The notes under the pieces are model-generated. The model worked only from the letters and a program-made list of their open reading frames with translations. It searched no databases and had not been told where the DNA came from. This document shows positions 1-5,416 of a stretch of 7,972 bases of DNA, in pieces. Source of the stretch: Clostridia bacterium. Its GTDB lineage: Bacteria > Bacillota_A > Clostridia > Oscillospirales > CAG-272. Numbering within the stretch: the first letter of the stretch is position 1; the number at the start of each line of letters is the position of its first letter. The DNA is taken from assembly GCA_017547395.1 (NCBI GenBank), contig JAFYPS010000236.1, positions 1 through 7,972 of the forward strand, in the 5' to 3' direction. The position numbers and the translations under genes were made by a program.

Positions 1-396
1 ACGGTTATTCTCTCCACGCACATTCTCTCCGAGGCGCAGGCGGTCTGCGACAGAATGATTATCATTGACCACGGCAGAATCGTTGCCGACGGCAAGACGG
101 AGGAAATCAATCAGTTTATCAAGGACAACCGCCGTTACAAGGCGCTTATCTGCGGCCCGCAAAGCGAGGTTCTTTCGCTTTTGCGCACACTGCCGGGCGT
201 TGTCGACTGCGAGGCACTCTCCGAGCGCGAGGGCGACTCGGTTGCATTTGCTATCGAAGCCGAGAGCGGAATAGATATCCGCAAGGCGCTTTTCTATGCG
301 CTCGCGGACAAGAACTGGCCGCTGATGGGTCTCGAGGCTATCGGAATGAGCCTTGAAGATGTATTTATCAAACTTATTGACAAGGAGGAAAAGTAA
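1..396 (+). CDS. ABC transporter ATP-binding protein, C-terminal part (GldA-like), 5' end outside window
   Basis: The reading frame is open from base 1, so only the last 131 residues are seen. The visible part starts with TVILSTHILSEAQAVCDR, the end of the nucleotide-binding domain: the His of STHIL (visible residue 7) is the H-loop histidine that contacts ATP gamma-phosphate, and the IIIDHGRIVADG strand follows, as in ABC-2 type ATPases. Walker A, Walker B and the signature motif lie upstream of the window. The remaining ~90 residues form the variable C-terminal accessory domain typical of drug/lipid/GldA-type exporter ATPases, ending in SLEDVFIKL. The stop TAA overlaps the ATG of the permease by one base (TAATG), so the two are translationally coupled. 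It should energise the permease encoded next, on the cytoplasmic face of the membrane. Substrate unknown. The family call is firm; GldA-like is inferred from the neighbours. Confidence 0.93.
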   Translation, partial: TVILSTHILSEAQAVCDRMIIIDHGRIVADGKTEEINQFIKDNRRYKALICGPQSEVLSLLRTLPGVVDCEALSEREGDSVAFAIEAESGIDIRKALFYALADKNWPLMGLEAIGMSLEDVFIKLIDKEEK

Positions 397-1103
397 TGCT
401 CGCTATCTACAAAAGAGAACTTCGCTCTTATTTTATAAGTGCGGTCGGCTACGTTTTCCTCGGCGTTATAATCGCGCTTTCGGCAGTGGCATTTTCGCTC
501 ACTACCCTGCTCTCCTACACAAACGACGTTTCAAACTACTTTACCATAATGCTTTTCATCCTTATGATTGCGCTCCCCGTACTCACGATGAAGCTCTTTT
601 CCGAGGAAAGAAAGCTTAAGACCGAGCAGCTTCTTTTAACCGCGCCAATCTCAATCGGAGAAATGGTTTTTGCAAAGTTTCTTGCCGCGTTTACCGTATT
701 CCTTGGCGCAAACCTGCTCTGCTCGGTCGCATACCTTACTCTTTTCCGCTACAGTGACCCCGAGGGCGGCATCATCCTCGGCAACATCATCGCAATTTCG
801 CTTGTCGGCGCAGCCTTTATCGCCGTAGGTATGTTTGTTTCGGCTCTCACCGAAAATCAGCTTGCCGCGGCTATCGGCACCTTCGGCATTCTGCTTGCGA
901 TGCTCGGAATAGGCTTTCTCAACTCATTTATTCCCTGGTATCCCGTAAGACTTGTACTCGGCTGGTTCTCCATCCTCACAAGATACCAGAACTTTACAAA
1001 CGGCTTTTTCGATTTTGCCGCACTTTTCTACTATATTTCGGTATGCTTCGTATTCCTCTTTGTGACCTGCAGGATTTACGAACGCCGCCGCTACGGCGCG
1101 TAA
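396..1103 (+). CDS. ABC-2 type permease, GldF-like
   Basis: A 235-residue integral membrane protein with about six hydrophobic segments (roughly residues 17-39, 49-66, 94-116, 126-150, 157-175 and 208-226). An amphipathic N-terminus (MLAIYKRELRSYF) precedes the first helix, as in ABC-2 permeases. The loop after the second helix, LFSEERKLKTEQLLLTAPIS (residues 67-86), is the characteristic cytoplasmic coupling region of the GldF/NosY-like group. The start is set by AAGGAGG at 382-388, 7 nt upstream, and by the one-base overlap with the ATPase stop. It would form the membrane channel with the upstream ATPase and work with the GldG-like and DUF4340 proteins downstream. The length is normal for GldF-type permeases. 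In Bacteroidetes GldF belongs to the gliding machinery; here nothing else points to gliding, so the transported substrate is unknown. Confidence 0.93.
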   Translation: MLAIYKRELRSYFISAVGYVFLGVIIALSAVAFSLTTLLSYTNDVSNYFTIMLFILMIALPVLTMKLFSEERKLKTEQLLLTAPISIGEMVFAKFLAAFTVFLGANLLCSVAYLTLFRYSDPEGGIILGNIIAISLVGAAFIAVGMFVSALTENQLAAAIGTFGILLAMLGIGFLNSFIPWYPVRLVLGWFSILTRYQNFTNGFFDFAALFYYISVCFVFLFVTCRIYERRRYGA

Positions 1104-1116
1104 AGGAGGTGCGAAG

Positions 1117-2664
1117 ATGAATATTTTAAAGAGAAGAAATTTCAGATATTCAACCGCCTCTGCGGCATTTACCGCGGCGGTTATAGTCCTCGTTATGCTG
1201 CTTAACGCGGCTTTCAGCGTGCTTGCAACCCGCTACTCGCTCTATATCGACCTCACCGACACCTCTCTGTGGACGCTTTCCGAGGAGGCAAAGGAATTTA
1301 TCGGTACTGTCGAGGGCGAGGTTACCGTAACCTTCTGCCACGATGAAGACTATATTGACGAGTCAAAAACAATGAGCTATATCAGCCGCACGGCAAAAGA
1401 GCTTGAAAAGGAATTCCCGAACGTACACGTGCGCTATATAAACTCGATTCTTGAGCCGCAGCTTCTCAAGGAATACAAGTACAACACGGTTTCTGCGATT
1501 ACCCCTACCAACGTTATCGTTGAGCGCGGAGACGCCACAAAGCGTGCCGAGGGAGATGCCCCCGGTGACTTCCGCGTTTACGCGGCTGATGCATTCTACA
1601 TCACCGACACAAATACCGGTAACGTATGGGCGTACAACGGCGAAGAAATCTTTGCCGCAGCATTCCTTGCCGTAACCGCAGACGAAACTCCCTCCGCCTA
1701 CTTCACTACCCGCCACGGTGAAAGCTTTGACGCGGCGTTTGTCAACACAATTGTCAAGGCGGGCTTCGACGTAAAAACAATCGACCTTGCGACAGAGGAC
1801 GTCCCAAAGGACTGCCGTATGCTCATCATCAACGATCCCAAATGGGACTTTGCGGGCTACAACATCTACGACAAGGACGCAGTTTCAGAAATTGCGAAAA
1901 TCGACGAGTTTCTTGAAAACGCCGGCACTCTTATGGTGTTCAAGGACCCCACAACCGACTACCTCAAAAACCTTGAGGAATTCCTCTACGAATGGGGTAT
2001 AGTCTTTGGAGATGGCGTAGTTACCGACACGCAGAACTCTATCACTCTCGACGGCACGGCTCTTGTTGCCTCCTACCCGTCGGGTACTCTCGCATCAAGC
2101 GTGCATAAGGATATAAGCTCGCTTCCCACACCCCCGAAAACCATTGTCAAAAACGCATCTCCCGTATATATCTCCGCGCTTTACACCGAGGGACGCGACG
2201 AGGAGAACGCCTCCACAAACTCGTATATCTACAGCGGAAACAATGCCTACCGCGAAATCGGCGCAGTGCTTGTTTCCACCGAAAATGCATCTGTAGTTTC
2301 AGAGGGTGAAACGGTTGACCGCGGCGGCTCCTACAATCTTATGACAATAACCCGCGATATGAACACCCGCAATAACGATAACTATTTCGCATACGTTCTT
2401 GCGGCGGCAACCACACGCTTTACCTCGGCGGACTACCTTGAGTCTAACACCTATGCAAACGAGGACATTCTCTACTACGCGCTTCGCGTTATGGGCAGAG
2501 AAAAGGTGCCCGCAGACATTCCTTTCAAAGAATTCTCGAACACCAAAATCGAGGATATGACGGCATCTGAAGCAACTCGCGACACGGCACTGCTTGTCAC
2601 CGTTCTCCCCCTCTTTATCTCGGTTTGCGGCGTAGTTATCACCACAAGGAGAAAGTACAGATGA
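1117..2664 (+). CDS. GldG-like ABC transport auxiliary membrane protein
   Basis: A 515-residue protein with one hydrophobic helix near the N-terminus (about residues 17-38) and one at the extreme C-terminus (about 490-509, followed by TTRRKYR). The large middle part is therefore expected outside the cytoplasmic membrane. The stretch YIDLTDTSLWTLSEEAKEFI (about residues 43-62), just after the first helix, is the typical start of the GldG / ABC-transport-auxiliary domain. A second alpha/beta section (AYFTTRHGES... through ENAGTLMVFKDP) resembles the Rossmann-like half of these proteins. The start is supported by AAAGGAGGTG at 1103-1112, with AGGAGG 7 nt before the ATG. The stop overlaps the next start as ATGA. 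Its role is probably to couple the permease to an extracytoplasmic client; no enzymatic residues can be named. The family call is good, the function unknown. Confidence 0.88.
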   Translation: MNILKRRNFRYSTASAAFTAAVIVLVMLLNAAFSVLATRYSLYIDLTDTSLWTLSEEAKEFIGTVEGEVTVTFCHDEDYIDESKTMSYISRTAKELEKEFPNVHVRYINSILEPQLLKEYKYNTVSAITPTNVIVERGDATKRAEGDAPGDFRVYAADAFYITDTNTGNVWAYNGEEIFAAAFLAVTADETPSAYFTTRHGESFDAAFVNTIVKAGFDVKTIDLATEDVPKDCRMLIINDPKWDFAGYNIYDKDAVSEIAKIDEFLENAGTLMVFKDPTTDYLKNLEEFLYEWGIVFGDGVVTDTQNSITLDGTALVASYPSGTLASSVHKDISSLPTPPKTIVKNASPVYISALYTEGRDEENASTNSYIYSGNNAYREIGAVLVSTENASVVSEGETVDRGGSYNLMTITRDMNTRNNDNYFAYVLAAATTRFTSADYLESNTYANEDILYYALRVMGREKVPADIPFKEFSNTKIEDMTASEATRDTALLVTVLPLFISVCGVVITTRRKYR

Positions 2665-4181
2665 GAAACCGCCTCATTATAACGTCAGTTATACTTGCGC
2701 TTTGCCTCGTTCTCGGCATAGTCTATGCCGTAGTGATTCTCCCGGAGCCAAATGCGCCCGTTTCCACCGAAGAAACAACCACTCTTGCGGCGGGCGAGGT
2801 CGAGGGCTTTGGCGGCAGAGTGCAGATGTTTGACCACGTGAAGTCAGAAAACGTTGCAAGCATCTTTGTGAACAATTCTCACGGAAGCTACAAAATCATC
2901 GGCAAGGGTAACGGCTCCTTTGCAATCGAGGGCTACGAGCATATAATGCTTAACGGCGAAAAGCTCACCCAGATGATAATCAATGCAGGCTATACCCTCT
3001 CCACCTTCAATGCAAGCGTCAACGAAGAAGACTTTGTAAAATACGGTCTTGCGGAGGGTGAAAGCGAGGCGTATTTCGTTCTCACCACGCTTGACGGCAA
3101 ACGCTACACCGTCTACGTCGGCGACGAAACGCTTGCGGGCAGCGGATATTATGCAAGGTATGAGGGCAGAAACTCGGTTTACGTGCTTGACGATTCTATC
3201 GAAAATGATATTCTCGCACCCGTAACAAACCTTGTCGACCCGCTTCTCGCATATCCGTCCGACCTTAAAAGCTACTATCTCGTGCGCAATTTCGTGCTTT
3301 TCCACGGAGAAGAAATCTTCCTCAAAGCCGACTACCTTAACCCCGAGCAGCGCAGCGAGCTTGCCGCGACAAGCGTACACAGACTCAGCATCCCCGCAGA
3401 GTACGACGCAGGCGAAAACTACGACGACGTTCTTGCTCTGTTCTGCTCATACGTAGGAAAAGAAGTCCTCTCAATCGACCTCACCGAGGAAATCCTCGCA
3501 AAATACGGTCTGCTTAAACCCGCATATCAGCTTTACTTTGACAGCACGGTTCTCGATTCAAACGGCAACCCGTCAAGCGTAGTTTCAAATCTGCTTGCCT
3601 ACAGCGAAAGACAGCAGGACGAAAACGGCAATTATTTTTACTACGTTGCCTCCTCGCTCTTCGGAATTATCGCAAAAATTGATGCAATCTGCGCAGATTT
3701 CCTCACCTGGGACCTCGACAAGTGGGTAAGCTCCTCGATTTTCCAGATAAATATTATGAACGTTTCTTCCCTTTCGCTTAAAGGCAAGGACGTAAACGCA
3801 AACTTTTTGCTTTCGGGCGACAAAAACGAAAACCTCTCGGTTTTTGAAAGCGTGAGCGGCAAAACTCCCGATATTTCAAACTTCCGTAACTTCTGGAAGG
3901 TGCTTCTCTTTGTAACGCACGACGGTGCGGTTACGCTCAGCGAAAAGGAAGTCAGCGACCTTGTGGCAGACGAAAGCAACCTTTTGCTTGAGCTTGCCGT
4001 AAAGACAAGGGCGGGACAAAAGAGAGTTCTCCGCTTCTACCCCTACTCGGACAGAAGAGTTTACTACACGGTAAACGGAGAGGGCGAATTCTACCTTTCA
4101 AATACGCTTCTTTATAAGGCGATTGCGGATGCAAACCGCGTTATAAACGGAGAAACCGTCGACCCCGACTCAAGATATTAA
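2661..4181 (+). CDS. DUF4340 domain membrane-anchored protein
   Basis: A 506-residue protein beginning MRNRLIITSVILALC, with a single N-terminal membrane helix (about residues 4-27) and a long extracytoplasmic remainder. The start at 2661 is chosen because AAGGAG (2646-2651) lies 9 nt upstream and the ATG forms an ATGA overlap with the GldG-like stop; an in-frame ATG 36 nt earlier lacks a ribosome site. Residues about 65-180 carry the DUF4340 pattern: a KIIGKGNGSFAIEGYE strand pair, a TLDGKRYTVYVGDETLAGSG strand-turn and YYARYEGRNSVYVL. A weaker second unit of similar make-up follows in the C-terminal half (AKYGLLKPAYQLYF, then NYFYYVASSLFGII). Proteins of this family often sit beside GldG-like genes, which fits a role as an extracytoplasmic partner of this ABC system. 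It is the last gene of the operon and a strong terminator starts at its stop codon. The biochemical function is unknown. Confidence 0.87.
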   Translation: MRNRLIITSVILALCLVLGIVYAVVILPEPNAPVSTEETTTLAAGEVEGFGGRVQMFDHVKSENVASIFVNNSHGSYKIIGKGNGSFAIEGYEHIMLNGEKLTQMIINAGYTLSTFNASVNEEDFVKYGLAEGESEAYFVLTTLDGKRYTVYVGDETLAGSGYYARYEGRNSVYVLDDSIENDILAPVTNLVDPLLAYPSDLKSYYLVRNFVLFHGEEIFLKADYLNPEQRSELAATSVHRLSIPAEYDAGENYDDVLALFCSYVGKEVLSIDLTEEILAKYGLLKPAYQLYFDSTVLDSNGNPSSVVSNLLAYSERQQDENGNYFYYVASSLFGIIAKIDAICADFLTWDLDKWVSSSIFQINIMNVSSLSLKGKDVNANFLLSGDKNENLSVFESVSGKTPDISNFRNFWKVLLFVTHDGAVTLSEKEVSDLVADESNLLLELAVKTRAGQKRVLRFYPYSDRRVYYTVNGEGEFYLSNTLLYKAIADANRVINGETVDPDSRY

Positions 4182-4208
4182 AAAAACAGACCGAAAGGTC
4201 TGTTTTTT
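4181..4208 (+). terminator. Intrinsic terminator of the ABC/Gld-like operon
   Basis: A perfect 12-bp stem, AAAAAACAGACC (4181-4192) with GGTCTGTTTTTT (4197-4208), is closed by a GAAA tetraloop. It starts on the last base of the DUF4340 stop codon. The A-run and T-run make it symmetrical, so it could also stop minus-strand transcripts arriving from the mecA-like gene. Confidence 0.95.
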
Positions 4209-4217
4209 GTTTGCAAC

Positions 4218-4370
4218 GGTAAAATAATGTTTAGCAGAGCATCTATGTCAATGACAATGTAGGGGCTGGCGCCTTCGACAGCCCGCGAACCATTGCAAAA
4301 ACGGGACGTCGAGGGCGCCGTCCCCTACCGCATTTGTTGGGTTTTGTGTTCCCGTAAACTTTAATTCACT
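4218..4370 (+). repeat. 153-bp MITE-like intergenic repeat, copy 1
   Basis: It aligns without gaps to 7271-7423 with 10 mismatches in 153 positions. The ends form imperfect terminal inverted repeats (4218-4240 against the reverse complement of 4348-4370, about 15 of 23 matching; 18 of 23 in copy 2). The centre holds a strong hairpin: GTAGGGGCTGGCGCCTTCGAC (4259-4279) pairs with 4308-4328, with one mismatch and two G-U pairs as RNA, plus an inner CCCG/CGGG pairing (4282-4285 with 4302-4305). There is no ORF inside, so any mobility would need a transposase in trans. No convincing target-site duplication is seen. The last bases overlap the stop codon of the minus-strand mecA-like gene. With the terminator, it fills most of the gap between 4182 and 4365. 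Confidence 0.9.
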
Positions 4371-4869
4371 TCAATTCCCCAAGCACCTCTACCGCGCTGT
4401 CACAGAGCTTTTCGGTATGCTCACCGAGAAAGCCTTTCGGCACGCGCCTTTGCTCTGCAATTTCCGAAAGAAATATGTAATCACCCTTTTTCGCAAGCTG
4501 CAGAAAATATCCTTCGCCATAACGCTTGCGAAATACCGTACTTTCCCCCGAATATCCGCAGTTTTTCAGCCGCGCACACGCGAGCAGAAGCTGCGAAAGA
4601 TTTGAAAACTCATAAAGCCGCTCCTCCATCTCCCGACTCACAAACAACTCGCAGCCTCCTGCCCCGTCGGAAAACGCCTGTATGTAAAGCTTGTCGCTGT
4701 CCGCGAAAAATCCAGCGGTTCTCTTTGCCTCGGCAAGAATTTCCGTCAGCGCAAGGCGTGTTTCAATATTCTCATAGTCAAGCGTTTCGAAAACTATATC
4801 ATAGCTTTCCATATCCTCCTTTGTGAGAGTCACCTTGAGTGCGCTCTCCGAAATACGTATCAGCTCCAT
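4366..4869 (-). CDS. MecA-family adaptor protein (compact)
   Basis: The 167-residue protein starts MELIRISESALKVTLTKEDM, matching the N-terminal strand-helix start of MecA/YpbH adaptors. KLYIQAFSDGAGGCELFVSR follows at about residues 61-80, the typical end of the MecA N-terminal substrate-binding domain. The second half (LYEFSNLSQLLLACARLK, then GEGYFLQL and HTEKLCDSAVEVL) matches the C-terminal domain that in the family binds ClpC. It would deliver substrates to ClpCP and so act in cytoplasmic regulated proteolysis. It is shorter than the ~218-residue Bacillus MecA, mainly through a reduced linker. The ATG at 4869 is preferred over an in-frame TTG at 4875 because AGGAG (4882-4878) is 8 nt before the ATG but only 2 nt before the TTG. 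It is transcribed alone and divergently from the small gene at 5010. No competence genes are visible, so its targets are unknown. Confidence 0.82.
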   Translation of the reverse strand: MELIRISESALKVTLTKEDMESYDIVFETLDYENIETRLALTEILAEAKRTAGFFADSDKLYIQAFSDGAGGCELFVSREMEERLYEFSNLSQLLLACARLKNCGYSGESTVFRKRYGEGYFLQLAKKGDYIFLSEIAEQRRVPKGFLGEHTEKLCDSAVEVLGELK

Positions 4870-4897
4870 TGCCAAAGCTCCTTTCCGATATACTATT

Positions 4898-4927
4898 ATT
4901 ATATAGGCGAAGCAGTTAATTTGTCAC
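4898..4927 (-). promoter_or_regulatory. Promoter of the mecA-like gene
   Basis: Read on the minus strand, GTGACA (4927-4922) is followed by an 18-bp spacer and TATAAT (4903-4898). This is five of six and six of six matches to sigma-A boxes. It would give a short 5' leader of roughly 20 nt before the mecA-like ATG, containing the AGGAG ribosome site. Confidence 0.7.
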
Positions 4928-4981
4928 CGCAAAGAATCAGGCAAATATGGAATTAATTGCATAAACGGCGGCGATTCTGGT

Positions 4982-5008
4982 AAAAATCACTCCGTAGAGG
5001 TGATTTTT
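4982..5008 (+). promoter_or_regulatory. Hairpin over the ribosome site of the small membrane-protein gene
   Basis: AAAAATCAC (4982-4990) is perfectly complementary to GTGATTTTT (5000-5008), one base before the ATG at 5010. The ribosome site GAGGTGAT (4997-5004) lies partly in the 3' arm, so the folded form would hide it. The T-rich 3' arm also resembles an intrinsic terminator. A weak possible promoter (TTGCAT at 4957-4962, TAAAAA at 4981-4986) would start transcription within the hairpin, in which case the structure would not form; an upstream start is needed for it to work as RNA. Confidence 0.5.
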
Positions 5009-5009
5009 T

Positions 5010-5264
5010 ATGCGCGGATGCGAGAGAAAAATAATTCTGCTTAAGGGTACGGAATCGCAGATGTTCGACGAGGCGTACTTTCTTGTCCGAAGAGAGTTTG
5101 AAAAAAGAGGACACGATGAAATCGTGCGCGAGGCGGAGCGGATAGTCGACCGCAATACCACGCGTTTTCGCGACAGCCGCACGGCAAGGGGTCTGATTTT
5201 TTTCATAATCGGCACCTGCTTTGGCATGGCGCTTTCGCTATTGTTTTTTGCTATTGCAATGTAA
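5010..5264 (+). CDS. Small tail-anchored membrane protein, uncharacterised
   Basis: An 84-residue protein of unknown function. Residues 1-60 are hydrophilic and charged (MRGCERKIILLKGTES, then EAYFLVRREFEKRG and EIVREAERIVDR), with a predicted helical region at about 17-50. Residues 61-83 form one hydrophobic segment (GLIFFIIGTCFGMALSLLFF) ending at the C-terminus, so the protein is probably anchored by its tail with the charged part in the cytoplasm. A ribosome site, GAGGTGAT, stands 4997-5004 before the ATG, embedded in a hairpin. Codon use resembles the neighbours and the long open frame is uninterrupted, so I regard it as a real gene. I have a general impression that similar short proteins occur in other Clostridia, but cannot verify this. 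Its 3' end overlaps the promoter of the RNase J gene. No function is assigned. Confidence 0.75.
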   Translation: MRGCERKIILLKGTESQMFDEAYFLVRREFEKRGHDEIVREAERIVDRNTTRFRDSRTARGLIFFIIGTCFGMALSLLFFAIAM

Positions 5265-5282
5265 TTAAATATGATGTATAAT
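5254..5282 (+). promoter_or_regulatory. Promoter of the ribonuclease J gene
   Basis: TTGCAA (5254-5259), a 17-bp spacer and a perfect TATAAT (5277-5282) make a good sigma-A-type promoter. It overlaps the last codons of the small membrane-protein gene. Transcription would start near 5289-5291, leaving a leader of about 125 nt before the RNase J start at 5417. Confidence 0.75.
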
Positions 5283-5328
5283 AATATTGTTTTATAAGAG
5301 ATTTTATCGGTGTACAGTCTCCGCCTGT

Positions 5329-5392
5329 GCGTTTCGCGGATGGCTCGAAACCGCTATAACCTTTAAACTGCCCAAAGGACAGTTCTGTTTTT
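5329..5392 (+). promoter_or_regulatory. Structured 5' leader of ribonuclease J with terminator-like hairpin
   Basis: Two stems can be drawn in the leader. The first is GTTTCG (5331-5336) with CGAAAC (5346-5351), extendable by two pairs across a bulged C; an alternative GCGG (5336-5339) / CCGC (5351-5354) pairing excludes it. The second is AACTG-CC (5366-5373) with GG-CAGTT (5377-5384), with one internal mismatch and an AAA loop, followed by CTGTTTTT up to 5392, which resembles a moderate intrinsic terminator 25 nt before the start codon. It may be an attenuator or a site of RNase J self-control; it matches no riboswitch class I recognise. Confidence 0.4.
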
Positions 5393-5416
5393 ATGCAAAA
5401 AATCAAAGGAGGAATT

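Noticed and set aside
2844..3380. A 178-codon open frame on the minus strand, inside the DUF4340 gene
   Set aside because: It lies wholly antisense to a well-supported gene, has no ribosome site or recognisable domain, and is explained by the coding bias of the plus-strand gene.
4921..4949. A plus-strand promoter TTGTCA with a -10 near 4944-4949 for the small membrane-protein gene
   Set aside because: The -10 region (AATATG) is a poor match; no plus-strand promoter here is good enough to annotate.
5289..5416. A known riboswitch or T-box in the RNase J leader
   Set aside because: I find none of the conserved cores I can recall, including fluoride, c-di-GMP, SAM, TPP and T-box; only generic stems are present.
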